NCBI RefSeq assembly: GCF_022570735.2
Contig: NZ_JANCNS010000001.1
Coordinates: 372,001 to 436,000 of the forward strand
DNA from: Christiangramia oceanisediminis
GTDB lineage: Bacteria; Bacteroidota; Bacteroidia; Flavobacteriales; Flavobacteriaceae
Direction: 5' to 3'
DNA: 64,000 nt
This document shows positions 17,743 to 25,865 of this stretch, piece by piece; position 1 is the stretch's first letter; each line of letters begins with the position of its first letter. The translations under genes were made by a program, and so were the position numbers. Under the pieces are notes generated by a model, which saw only the letters and a program-made list of their open reading frames with translations, had not been told where the DNA came from and did no database searches.

Positions 17743-19032
17743 TTACCAGTCTTTGGTCACCTTATCCACCGCTTCAATGGTTCGATCAAGGTCTTCGTAA
17801 GAAAGAGCATCACTGATGAACCAGGTCTCAAAGGCACTTGGGGCGATATAAATTCCGTTTTCCAGCATTCCGTGGAAGAACTTGTTGAATTTTCCATTTC
17901 TGGCAGAAACTGCCGCCGAATCAAAGTCGGTCACCGGTTCTTCGCCAAAATGAACCGAGATCATAGAACCTTCCCTATTGATAGTAAAGGCTACTTTATT
18001 TCTATTCAGCACATTCTGCATTCCTTTATGAAGATATTCGGTCTTTTTATCGATGCTTTCAAAGATCTCTCTTTTGGAATCCAGCTCGGCAAGCATCGCC
18101 AGGCCGGCTGCCATCGCCAGCGGATTCCCGCTTAAGGTTCCGGCCTGGTAAACCGGCCCAATAGGCGCCAAGTAATCCATGATCTCGTTTCGGGCCGCGA
18201 ACGCTCCAACAGGAAGTCCGCCACCTATCACTTTTCCGAAGCAGATGATATCAGCTTTAATACCCCTTCTTTCCTGAACTCCTCCAGCAGCAAGCCGGAA
18301 GCCGGTCATCACCTCATCAAACACAAGGAGAATCCCAGTCTCGTCGCAGATCTTTCTAAGACCTTCCAGGAATCCTTCTGCGGGCGGAATACATCCCATA
18401 TTCCCGGCTACGGGTTCCAGGATGATACAGGCGATCTCATCTTTATTTGCCTCTACCAGTTCCTTTACATTATCCAGGTCGTTATACTTTGCCAGCAAAG
18501 TATCTTTTGCAGTTCCCTGGGTCACACCGGGGCTGTTTGGAGTTCCAAAGGTCACGGCTCCACTCCCCGCCTGTATAAGGAACGAATCGCTATGCCCATG
18601 ATAGCAACCAGCGAATTTGATGATCTTTTCCTTCCCGGTAAAGCCACGAGCCAGTCTCACCGCGCTCATACATGCTTCGGTGCCGGAATTCACCATTCGT
18701 ATCTTATCGATATTCGGAACCATCTTTACCGCCAGTTCGGCAATTTTGGTTTCGATCTCGGTAGGTGTACCAAAAGAGGTTCCTTTCCTGGCCTTTTCGA
18801 TCACCGCGTCTATAACCGGTTTATGAGCATGGCCTAGAATAAGCGGACCCCAGGAATTGATATAGTCAATCAGTTTGTTTCCGTCTTCATCATAGAGGTA
18901 AGCACCTTCGGCCTTTTCAACGAAAATAGGCTCCCCGCCTACCGCTTTAAATGCCCTTACCGGCGAATTCACTCCGCCTGGAATCACCTTCTGCGCCTCT
19001 GCAAATAACTCACTGCTTCTTTTATAAATCAT
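17743..19032 (-). CDS. hemL: Glutamate-1-semialdehyde 2,1-aminomutase
   Basis: This 429-residue class-III aminotransferase-fold enzyme converts glutamate-1-semialdehyde to 5-aminolevulinate for tetrapyrrole synthesis by the C5 route. Diagnostic features are [10 protein letters not shown] (residues 19-28), [15 protein letters not shown] (115-129), the loop GCYHGHSD (142-149), FDEVMTGFR (238-246), and the PLP-binding lysine Lys267 in [14 protein letters not shown]. Length is normal. It is last in a minus-strand run behind the glucosaminidase and PLP-enzyme genes and ends before a clear terminator. Confidence 0.97.
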   Translation of the reverse strand: MIYKRSSELFAEAQKVIPGGVNSPVRAFKAVGGEPIFVEKAEGAYLYDEDGNKLIDYINSWGPLILGHAHKPVIDAVIEKARKGTSFGTPTEIETKIAELAVKMVPNIDKIRMVNSGTEACMSAVRLARGFTGKEKIIKFAGCYHGHSDSFLIQAGSGAVTFGTPNSPGVTQGTAKDTLLAKYNDLDNVKELVEANKDEIACIILEPVAGNMGCIPPAEGFLEGLRKICDETGILLVFDEVMTGFRLAAGGVQERRGIKADIICFGKVIGGGLPVGAFAARNEIMDYLAPIGPVYQAGTLSGNPLAMAAGLAMLAELDSKREIFESIDKKTEYLHKGMQNVLNRNKVAFTINREGSMISVHFGEEPVTDFDSAAVSARNGKFNKFFHGMLENGIYIAPSAFETWFISDALSYEDLDRTIEAVDKVTKDW

Positions 19033-19048
19033 AAAATCTAAACTTCTG

Positions 19049-19858
19049 CTATTTAATATTTAAAACCTGGCCTATGGAAATCGTATTCCCGTTAAGACCA
19101 TTATTCCTTTTTATATTTTCTACCGTAGTATTATACCTTTTCGCGATCGAATACAAGGTATCGCCTTTTTGAACCACATGGCTTTCCCTTGCATCCCTTG
19201 TATTTTCAGTAACTTCTGAATATCGCCTATTGGGACTGCCCAAAATTTCTGAATCGTAACGATACAGCTCATATCTTTCGATCAAACTGATGAGTTTATC
19301 GGGATATTTTCGGTCTGTCGCATAACCTGCTTTGCGCAAACCTTTGGCCCAGCCTTTATAATCATCGGCATCCAGGTCAAAAAGTTCAGCATACCTGCCG
19401 CGCCCTGTTAAGAAAAGGGAATGATCCCTGAAAGAATACCGCGCATGCTTATATTTCCTGAAACACTCACCTCTTTTGTCGTCATCATGATAAACCCTTT
19501 CACCTTCCCAGTCATGACATTTTATACCGAAATGATTATTCGCTCTTCGGGTAAGATCACCGTTCCCGGCCCCCGACTCCAGGATTCCCTGGGCAAGGGT
19601 GATGCTGGCGGGAATTCTATATAGCCTCATCTCTTCCTGGGCCAGCGGAGCAAATTCTGAAATATAGCTTTCAACGCTATAACTATAAGTGCCTGGCCTG
19701 GAAACCGGTCTTTCCGGACTATCCTGCCTGTTGGTAACCACTTCCCGATCCTGGTTTCTTTGCTCTTCTTTTTTGGTGGTCACTACCTTGCGCTTGCTTC
19801 CGCAGGAACTGGCAAAAATGGCAAAAATCAAAAAGGCTAAAATTCGGCTGAATCTCAT
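19049..19858 (-). CDS. Glucosaminidase-domain lipoprotein with LysM repeat
   Basis: This 269-residue protein has a lipoprotein signal ending FASSC, with Cys19 as the lipidated residue. A glucosaminidase (lysozyme subfamily 4) domain spans about residues 58-205: [30 protein letters not shown] includes the catalytic glutamate of ILESG, and [20 protein letters not shown] is the typical end. A LysM peptidoglycan-binding repeat follows ([20 protein letters not shown], about 224-268). It cuts or remodels the cell wall from the periplasmic side of a membrane. It lies one base after the PLP-enzyme gene and 16 bases before hemL. Confidence 0.93.
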   Translation of the reverse strand: MRFSRILAFLIFAIFASSCGSKRKVVTTKKEEQRNQDREVVTNRQDSPERPVSRPGTYSYSVESYISEFAPLAQEEMRLYRIPASITLAQGILESGAGNGDLTRRANNHFGIKCHDWEGERVYHDDDKRGECFRKYKHARYSFRDHSLFLTGRGRYAELFDLDADDYKGWAKGLRKAGYATDRKYPDKLISLIERYELYRYDSEILGSPNRRYSEVTENTRDARESHVVQKGDTLYSIAKRYNTTVENIKRNNGLNGNTISIGQVLNIK

Positions 19859-19859
19859 A

Positions 19860-20786
19860 TTAATAATCGATTTGAGGCAGTTGTTTCTTTTTTAAGATCT
19901 CGTTCATCCCCTCTATTCCCTGCAATCCTCCGGTATGAATGGCGAGGATTTGCGAACCTTCAGGAAAATAAGATCGTTCTACAAGGTCAAAAATACCAAA
20001 AACTAATTTCCCGGTATAAACAGGATCCAGTTGTAGGTCGTATTTTTTTCTGAAATCATTGATGAATTCGATCAGTTCTACATTCACCTTAGCATAACCA
20101 CCAAAATGATAGTTTAGTATCAATTCCCAATTAGACTTGCTTGTAAGCCCGGTGATCTCCTGCCTGAGATGATCCGAATTTAAGGCCGAAAAGCCCAAAA
20201 CCTTCTGATGCTTAGCGGAAGAATTGATAAGTCCGGATACAGTTCCCCCTGTTCCAACCGACGAACAGATAAAATCAAATTTAAAATCTTCTTCTACAAG
20301 GATCTCTTCACAGCCCCTGATCGCGAGTTCATTGGTCCCGCCTTCCGGGATCAGGTAAAAATTCCCAAATTTCGACTTTAATGTCTCAATAAATTCTTCT
20401 GAATCTTTTAACCGGTAATCCTGCCTGGAAACAAAATGCAACTGCATTCCGCAGGATTCTGCATATTCAAGAGTGGGACTCCACTTTTCAGGCTCATCCT
20501 TTAATTCTTCTCCTCTAATTACTCCTATGACCTCAAATTGAAATAATTTTGCAGCGGCCCCCAGTGCTGCGATATGATTGGAATGTGCTCCACCGAAACT
20601 GAGCAATTTCTGATAGCCATTTTCGCTGGCCTGCTTCAGATTATACTTAAGTTTTCTGAACTTATTTCCCGAAACATCGGGATGTAACAGGTCTTCTCGT
20701 TTCATAAAAAGCTGGATATTCCCAGGCAATTCGGTTATGAACTGATTGGGAATATCGTTTTTCTGTTGGAAAAGCGGGTCCTGCAT
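19860..20786 (-). CDS. PLP-dependent ACC deaminase / D-cysteine desulfhydrase family enzyme
   Basis: This 308-residue fold-type II PLP enzyme has its Schiff-base lysine most likely at Lys42 in DVSGNKFRKLKYN, followed by the GGAHSNHIAALGAAA motif and the phosphate-binding SSVGTGGTVSGL loop. It resembles 1-aminocyclopropane-1-carboxylate deaminase and D-cysteine desulfhydrase. The sequence alone does not decide between them, and in flavobacteria the ACC deaminase label is often wrong. It is co-directional with the gene at 20819-21145 and sits one base before the glucosaminidase gene. Confidence 0.88.
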   Translation of the reverse strand: MQDPLFQQKNDIPNQFITELPGNIQLFMKREDLLHPDVSGNKFRKLKYNLKQASENGYQKLLSFGGAHSNHIAALGAAAKLFQFEVIGVIRGEELKDEPEKWSPTLEYAESCGMQLHFVSRQDYRLKDSEEFIETLKSKFGNFYLIPEGGTNELAIRGCEEILVEEDFKFDFICSSVGTGGTVSGLINSSAKHQKVLGFSALNSDHLRQEITGLTSKSNWELILNYHFGGYAKVNVELIEFINDFRKKYDLQLDPVYTGKLVFGIFDLVERSYFPEGSQILAIHTGGLQGIEGMNEILKKKQLPQIDY

Positions 20787-20818
20787 AGTGCAAAACTAAG
20801 CCATGCAATTCAGAAAGA

Positions 20819-21145
20819 TCAAAGAAATTTTAGAAATGCCCAGAATGGCCTTTTTTTGAGATATGCCAGGTCATTTTCCCGGCGATAGGCCTCGCGCTCA
20901 AAACTGATATTCCGGTAGGCCAGCATCCAATCCCTGCAATCGATAAATCGAACCAGGAATTCGATCCCGTACCATATATAGAAAAAGACCAGCAATAATT
21001 CCAGCTGTTGCCTTAAATGTATCCTCTCATGGTTGATGAACAGCTTATCAGCCTTCAGTTCCTTGTTTTCCAGGATCACAAAAGGCCAGAGACTTATCCC
21101 TTTAAACCTGCCTGAAAGCAATATCTTGTTCACCACCAAAATCAT
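20819..21145 (-). CDS. Small membrane protein with HExxH motif
   Basis: This 108-residue protein is not assigned to a named family with confidence. It has an N-terminal hydrophobic strand (MILVVNKILLSG), a mid-protein HERIHLRQQ sequence, which is formally an HExxH zinc motif, and then a membrane helix (LELLLVFFYIWYGIEFLVRF). This layout recalls the core of M56/BlaR1-type membrane peptidases but is much shorter. The C-terminus is basic and rich in aromatics. It is upstream of, and co-directional with, the PLP enzyme. Confidence 0.65.
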   Translation of the reverse strand: MILVVNKILLSGRFKGISLWPFVILENKELKADKLFINHERIHLRQQLELLLVFFYIWYGIEFLVRFIDCRDWMLAYRNISFEREAYRRENDLAYLKKRPFWAFLKFL

Positions 21146-21177
21146 GGATTCAAGATAAGAAATTGTATTTTAGCCCC

Positions 21178-21348
21178 ATGAATTTTCAGAGAAAAAGAAT
21201 CCCCCTGGAGGAAGGAGATTATTATTTAACACCCGAAGGATACCGGTGCTTTACTGAACAATACCATTTAAAACGAGGCTACTGTTGTGAAAGTGGATGC
21301 AGGCACTGCCCTTATGGATACGATCCCAAAACCAACAGCCAGGATTAA
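21178..21348 (+). CDS. DUF5522 family small cysteine-rich protein
   Basis: I use the ATG at 21178 (56 residues, MNFQRKRIPLEEGDYYLTPE); an upstream alternative start would extend into the promoter region. Five cysteines (24, 36, 37, 41, 44), mostly in YCCESGCRHCPYGYDP, form the family hallmark and suggest metal binding. DUF5522 proteins are widespread in bacteria and have homology to the start of some oxidoreductase-like proteins; function is unknown. It is divergent from the HExxH membrane protein gene with only 32 bases between. Confidence 0.85.
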   Translation: MNFQRKRIPLEEGDYYLTPEGYRCFTEQYHLKRGYCCESGCRHCPYGYDPKTNSQD

Positions 21349-21545
21349 CAGAATTTAATCCGCAGGGATCTAACTGAACTATTAAGGCATGATTGTTGAG
21401 GCTTTATAAGCAATCATAGAAGTCTTTTAAAGTAGTTTTTAAATTGCATTCAGAGGGCTTCATCAACTTATAATCAAACTCAAAATCAAGCATTTGGGAA
21501 ATTGAAAAATTTCGACCATGCTTTGTTCAAAATAAATATCGAACT

Positions 21546-22088
21546 ATGAAATTAGTGAAAATTACTACTCTGTTTTTTGTACTTGCCCTGATGACATCAT
21601 CCTGTGCGAGTATAAGTGTTGCTTCCGATTATGATCGCGAGGCCGATTTTTCCCAGTATGGAACCTACGCTTTCTTTAAACCAGGAATTGATAAAGCAGC
21701 TATTTCAGATCTCGACAAAAAGCGAATCCTTAGAGCCATCGAAGACGAAATGTCTAAAAAAGGATTTACAAAATCTGAAAACCCAGATCTGCTTATCAGC
21801 ATTTTTACCAAGACCAATGAAAATATTAATATTTACCAGAACAATTTCCCATACTGGGGCTATGGATGGGGCTGGAACCCATGGTACTGGGGAACCGGAT
21901 TTAACACGGTAAGCCGCACCAGCGAAGGAACGCTGTATATAGACCTGATTGATGCCACAGACAAAGAACTTGTATGGCAGGGAATGGGTACCGCAGCTTT
22001 GGCGAAAGAGGTTAACAAAAAACAGGAACGAATAAATGATATCGTCGCCAAGATCATGGAGAAATATCCTCCAGGTCGTGAAAAATAA
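21546..22088 (+). CDS. DUF4136 family lipoprotein
   Basis: This 180-residue protein has a lipoprotein signal (ALMTSSC, lipidated Cys20). The DUF4136 domain follows: SDYDREADFSQYGTYAFF at its start and AIEDEMSKKGFTKSENPDLLI in the middle. A tryptophan/glycine-rich patch (WGYGWGWNPWYWGTG) is typical of this family, and LYIDLIDATDKELVWQGMG is near the end. These are outer-membrane-associated or periplasmic lipoproteins of unknown function. It stands alone and ends at a strong terminator. Confidence 0.88.
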   Translation: MKLVKITTLFFVLALMTSSCASISVASDYDREADFSQYGTYAFFKPGIDKAAISDLDKKRILRAIEDEMSKKGFTKSENPDLLISIFTKTNENINIYQNNFPYWGYGWGWNPWYWGTGFNTVSRTSEGTLYIDLIDATDKELVWQGMGTAALAKEVNKKQERINDIVAKIMEKYPPGREK

Positions 22089-22098
22089 ATTTAAACTT

Positions 22099-22124
22099 CA
22101 GCCCCTATTTGAGGGGCTTTTTTA
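22099..22124 (+). terminator. Intrinsic terminator after DUF4136 gene
   Basis: AGCCCC, a short loop TATTTGA, then GGGGCT is followed by six T, 11 bases past the stop codon. Confidence 0.85.
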
Positions 22125-22204
22125 ATCCCGGAATCAGCGAGAAACTTTCAATGTGTGTATCAAATTTTGTACTTTTAACGCAAACGTTTTAGTAAACCCG
22201 AATC

Positions 22205-23962
22205 ATGTTAGATAACATCCAATCGAACGAGATACTTGACAGGCTTCCGGCCCATCTTCAACAATATATCAAGCCACAGAATTATGACGATTACACCCCG
22301 ATAAACCAGGCGGTCTGGCGCTATGTAATGCGAAAAAACGTGGATTATCTTAGTAAGGTCGCGCATGATTCTTATTTACAGGGATTAAAACAAACAGGAA
22401 TATCTATAGACAGTGTCCCAAATATGTACGGGATGAACCGGATCCTGAAAGAAATTGGCTGGGCAGCGGTGGCCGTTGACGGATTCATCCCCCCTGCTGC
22501 ATTCATGGAATTCCAGGCTTATAATGTACTTGTAATTGCCAGTGATATTAGGCAATTAGAGCATATTGAATATACTCCTGCTCCTGATATCATTCACGAG
22601 GGAGCAGGGCATGCACCCATCATCGCCAATCCTGAATATGCCGAATACCTTCGTAGATTTGGCGAAATTGGCTGTAAAGCCATTTCGAGTTCTCATGATT
22701 ACGAGGTTTACGAAGCCATTCGCGAACTTTCCATTTTAAAAGAGGCCGAAGATACTCCGGCTGAAAAGATCGAAGAAGTTGAAAAACGTGTGGATGAGCT
22801 TCAGAATAAGGAAGTGAAACCAAGCGAAATGTCCCAGATTAGGAATTTACACTGGTGGACGGTAGAATACGGATTGATTGGCACTCTTGAAAATCCGAAG
22901 ATCTATGGAGCCGGCTTGCTCTCCTCTATCGGGGAAAGCAAATCCTGCCTCACCGATGCGGTAAAAAAGCTCCCCTATTCTATTGAAGCTTCTAAACAGG
23001 AATTCGATATCACAAAACCTCAGCCTCAACTATACGTAACTCCAGATTTTGCTCATTTGAGCCTGGTTCTGGAAGAATTTGCCAATAAGATGGCGCTGCG
23101 AAAAGGCGGACTCGAAGGCGTACAAAAACTCATCGATTCCAAAACCATAGGCAGTATTGAATTAAGTACAGGGATCCAAGTCTCCGGAAACTTTTCTAAT
23201 GTGATCGAACACGAAGGAAAACCGGTCTATATTCAAACCGAAGGAAAAACAGCACTCTCCTACCGGGAAAAAGAACTGGTAGGGCATGGCGTTTCTACTC
23301 ATCCCGAAGGATTTGGATCACCAATTGGCACCTTAAAAGGCATCAACCTGGCCATTGAAGATATGAGCCCTAGAGATCTCAGGGCTTACGACATCTATGA
23401 AGGTGAGTCTGTAGTCCTCGAGTTTGAAGGCGGTGTAAAAGTTGAAGGTGAGATCATTACAGGCACCAGGAACCTTCAGGGAAAGATCATCCTGATCAGT
23501 TTTAAGAATTGCACCGTAAGTTATGGAGAAAAGATCCTGTTCAAACCTGAATGGGGCCAGTATGACATGGCCGTAGGGAAAGCTATTATTTCAGCATTTG
23601 CAGGGCCGGCAGATCATGATTCTTTTGACCTGATCAATCATACGCCATCCACAACAACGATCAAAAGCAAGAAAACTCCAGAACGTGAAGAACTGGAATC
23701 CTTATATGAATCGGTTAGGAACATACGCAACGGAGAGAACACTAAATTCTCCCTGAATGCTGCTTTTGATATCGTAAAAAAACATCACCCAAAAGACTGG
23801 CTATTATCTGTAGAGATCTATGAACTTGCAGTTGATGATGACCAGGACCTTGCTAAAGAGGTTAAGGAACACCTGGAAAAATTAAAAACACGCAGGCCGG
23901 AGGTTGCTCATTTGATAGACGATGGTATCGAAATGACCCAGCAAAAACTCGCAACCATCTAA
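22205..23962 (+). CDS. Aromatic amino acid hydroxylase (phenylalanine 4-hydroxylase-like), long form
   Basis: This 585-residue protein has its catalytic domain in the N-terminal half. The iron ligands His131 and His136 lie in DIIHEGAGHAPII, and the third ligand is probably one of the glutamates of the following EVYEAIRELS region. Such non-haem iron enzymes hydroxylate Phe, Tyr or Trp using a pterin cofactor and oxygen. Bacterial phenylalanine hydroxylases are usually about 260-300 residues. Here about 250 further residues follow the catalytic part, including strand-rich sequence (GESVVLEFEGGVKVEGEI) and a helical end. This long form recurs in Bacteroidota. The stop overlaps the convergent DUF4230 gene by 4 bases. 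Confidence 0.88.
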   Translation: MLDNIQSNEILDRLPAHLQQYIKPQNYDDYTPINQAVWRYVMRKNVDYLSKVAHDSYLQGLKQTGISIDSVPNMYGMNRILKEIGWAAVAVDGFIPPAAFMEFQAYNVLVIASDIRQLEHIEYTPAPDIIHEGAGHAPIIANPEYAEYLRRFGEIGCKAISSSHDYEVYEAIRELSILKEAEDTPAEKIEEVEKRVDELQNKEVKPSEMSQIRNLHWWTVEYGLIGTLENPKIYGAGLLSSIGESKSCLTDAVKKLPYSIEASKQEFDITKPQPQLYVTPDFAHLSLVLEEFANKMALRKGGLEGVQKLIDSKTIGSIELSTGIQVSGNFSNVIEHEGKPVYIQTEGKTALSYREKELVGHGVSTHPEGFGSPIGTLKGINLAIEDMSPRDLRAYDIYEGESVVLEFEGGVKVEGEIITGTRNLQGKIILISFKNCTVSYGEKILFKPEWGQYDMAVGKAIISAFAGPADHDSFDLINHTPSTTTIKSKKTPEREELESLYESVRNIRNGENTKFSLNAAFDIVKKHHPKDWLLSVEIYELAVDDDQDLAKEVKEHLEKLKTRRPEVAHLIDDGIEMTQQKLATI

Positions 23963-24573
23963 AGCCGGATACCTTCCAGCACTTCAGAGCTTTCAATGGG
24001 CTGGCCGCGGTATTCCAGGGTCCAGCCCATACTATTTGTAAGGATATAGATCTTTTGAAGTTCACTTATCAATCGGTTACGCGCGTTGGTTTTAAGACTG
24101 GAATTCTCGATTTTTTCACGTAATCCCTTTTCCACCCGCTCTTTGATCTTGTTATAGTCCTCAGCCTCGAACTGGTTGAGATAATCCTGGGTAACATCGT
24201 AATATTTAATATTCGGGTTGATACTGATCTCCTCTTCGGGAATGCTATTTATGATCACCTTTTGATTTTCCTCGTCAACTTCTATTTCAAGTTTACTCAG
24301 ATCGTAAGCCACACTTGCTTCAGCATTCACTATGATAAGCGCCTTTTTCCTGGCTGAAAGCACATCAAAGTAGAAGCTTTTTGAATTCTTATAGGTAAAG
24401 ACCTGGCTAAAGCTACCTTCAGTAACCACCAGCTTGCCCACATTTCTTATCTGTTGTTGTATAAGTGCCGTATTCTCCTCCAGGGTTTCCCTTTTTTCAT
24501 TCTGCTGATCCCAGTACATAAAACCCAGGATGATTACGGCAAGAAATAACAAAGCTAGAATGAAATTTTTCAT
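23959..24573 (-). CDS. DUF4230 family membrane-anchored protein
   Basis: This 204-residue protein has a single N-terminal hydrophobic anchor (NFILALLFLAVIILGFMYW), then a domain matching DUF4230: VGKLVVTEGSFSQVFTYKNS, LIIVNAEASVAYDLSKLEIEV, NPNIKYYDVTQDYLNQF and a helical C-terminus. It is likely exposed on the periplasmic or outer face of the inner membrane. Function unknown. It lies downstream of the short ORF and terminator at 24635-24763, so a transcript reaching it from upstream must pass that terminator. Confidence 0.85.
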   Translation of the reverse strand: MKNFILALLFLAVIILGFMYWDQQNEKRETLEENTALIQQQIRNVGKLVVTEGSFSQVFTYKNSKSFYFDVLSARKKALIIVNAEASVAYDLSKLEIEVDEENQKVIINSIPEEEISINPNIKYYDVTQDYLNQFEAEDYNKIKERVEKGLREKIENSSLKTNARNRLISELQKIYILTNSMGWTLEYRGQPIESSEVLEGIRL

Positions 24574-24634
24574 AAGTTGATTTTATACCGAAAAGATAGA
24601 AAAACCTGAGAAAAATAGTGAAGATGCACGTGTT

Positions 24635-24671
24635 ATAAAAAACTAAAGGACGGCCCCACCCGTCCTTTAGT
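24635..24671 (-). terminator. Strong intrinsic terminator after the 28-codon ORF
   Basis: On the minus strand ACTAAAGGACGG pairs with CCGTCCTTTAGT around a six-base GTGGGG loop, followed immediately by TTTTTT. It is one of the strongest hairpins in the window. It begins 5 bases past the stop of the short ORF and 62 bases before the DUF4230 start. Confidence 0.85.
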
Positions 24672-24674
24672 AAA

Positions 24675-24759
24675 TTCTAAAATCTACCCCAACAAATTTT
24701 AGAAAACAAATCATCGGTAAACGGTTGATTATTTGAGGTGTACATCCTCTGCAAATAAT
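24675..24759 (-). ncRNA. Candidate structured small RNA region
   Basis: Two hairpins precede the terminator: TTCTAAAAT (24675-24683) pairs with ATTTTAGAA (24696-24704), and ATTATTTG (24728-24735) pairs with CAAATAAT (24752-24759), with an inner AGG/CCT pair. Together with the terminator this gives three stem-loops in about 125 bases of a non-annotated gap. No known RNA family is recognised. Confidence 0.35.
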
Positions 24760-24763
24760 TCAT
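24677..24763 (-). CDS. Possible 28-residue small protein or leader peptide
   Basis: This unbroken ATG-to-TAG reading frame of 28 codons starts MNYLQRMYTSNN and ends SKICWGRF. It sits alone between the GSCFA gene (stop about 97 bases upstream) and a strong terminator that begins 5 bases after the stop codon. The peptide is mildly basic, has one cysteine and a single tryptophan near its end, and has no membrane segment. Its DNA also contains two inverted repeats (24675-24704 and 24728-24759), so the transcript may be structured. No clear TTG-N19-TAnnTTTG promoter is seen in the AT-rich upstream stretch. It may be a coding sRNA, a leader for DUF4230, or a chance ORF. Confidence 0.45.
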   Translation of the reverse strand: MNYLQRMYTSNNQPFTDDLFSKICWGRF

Positions 24764-24859
24764 ATTTACTTCAAATTTGTTTGATAAAAATACAATTTTT
24801 TTAATATAAATTATGAAAATATACTTTGCTTTCTACTAAAAAATTAACAATCCCAATAT

Positions 24860-25819
24860 TCATAAGGGCTGAGAAAAAGTTATTTCAGGGTATTTTTTAT
24901 TAATTTCCTCGATTTTAGCTTGTAAACGTGTAAGAAATTTCCTATGATTTACTGAATTTCCTTCTCGTGAACGATGAGAAAGTGCCTTCTGGATCTTATC
25001 GATCTGGAGGTTCAATTCCCTTGATCCGGCAGTGAGATAACTGTAAGAAAAGAGCTTCCAGATATATTCAATTGCAAGACTACTTGGATGCAACATATCA
25101 TCTGCATAGAACCGGTAATCCCTAAGTTCATCCATCAATATCTCGTAAGATGGAAAATAGGCAGCATTTTCAGCATTTTCTACAAATCGGTGCACAGCAG
25201 TGATAAGATGAGCCTTACTCCGTTGGTTTTGAACAAGCCCATCTTTTAAATGCCGCACCGGTGAGATGGTTAGAATTAGCTTAGGCTTGTCGCTGAGCTG
25301 GGCGATACTGTGACTTATCACCTCCAGGTCGTTTACTATCTCATCTACCGATGAAAGTTCCTTTTGGAACATTTTCTGAGGCACCTTATGGCAATTAGCC
25401 ACAATATCGGGCTTAGCTTCAAAAGTATATCCCCATGCCGTACCCAGGCTAATGATCACATGAGAAGCATCGGCAAGGAATTTTCTGCTTTCATCCAGGG
25501 AATTATTCAGTGCATGCAGGCATGCCTCCCTGGTCTCACGCCTCATTACCGAATGGGCTTCAAGAGACTGCCAGCCTTCATTGAACTCAAAAACGTCCTT
25601 TTCGGTATAGGCCTCATGATTGGATAATCTTTGGAAGAATTTCCTTATTGGTGAAGGGTGAAAGATGATGCCTGTTGGATTCTGAAGACTTTTGAATTTA
25701 AACCAATCCATTTTGGCTCCTATATTTTCCACAAAACAGGAGCCGATCAAAAAAACACCCTTTTTATGATCTATTTTAGGCATCCCCTCTTCTATTGGAG
25801 TTTTGGTTCTAAAATCCAT
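24860..25819 (-). CDS. GSCFA domain protein
   Basis: This 319-residue protein carries the family name motif GSCFVENIG at about residues 27-35, followed by LQNPTGIIFHPSPI and the block HVIISLGTAWGYTFE. GSCFA domains belong to the SGNH/GDSL hydrolase clan; the GSCF serine is the likely nucleophile, and MLHPSSLAIEYIW near residue 240 supplies the candidate His. The substrate is unknown. No signal peptide is seen. It lies 16 bases downstream of the alaS terminator hairpin, so it may depend on read-through. Confidence 0.9.
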   Translation of the reverse strand: MDFRTKTPIEEGMPKIDHKKGVFLIGSCFVENIGAKMDWFKFKSLQNPTGIIFHPSPIRKFFQRLSNHEAYTEKDVFEFNEGWQSLEAHSVMRRETREACLHALNNSLDESRKFLADASHVIISLGTAWGYTFEAKPDIVANCHKVPQKMFQKELSSVDEIVNDLEVISHSIAQLSDKPKLILTISPVRHLKDGLVQNQRSKAHLITAVHRFVENAENAAYFPSYEILMDELRDYRFYADDMLHPSSLAIEYIWKLFSYSYLTAGSRELNLQIDKIQKALSHRSREGNSVNHRKFLTRLQAKIEEINKKYPEITFSQPL

Positions 25820-25830
25820 ATCCTTAAATT

Positions 25831-25857
25831 AAAAAATCCCGGTGATAAAACCGGGAT
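25831..25857 (-). terminator. Intrinsic terminator of alaS
   Basis: On the minus strand ATCCCGGT and ACCGGGAT form a stem with a 6-base loop, followed by TTTTTT. It lies 9 bases past the alaS stop. Confidence 0.8.
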
Positions 25858-25865
25858 CCTTTTTA

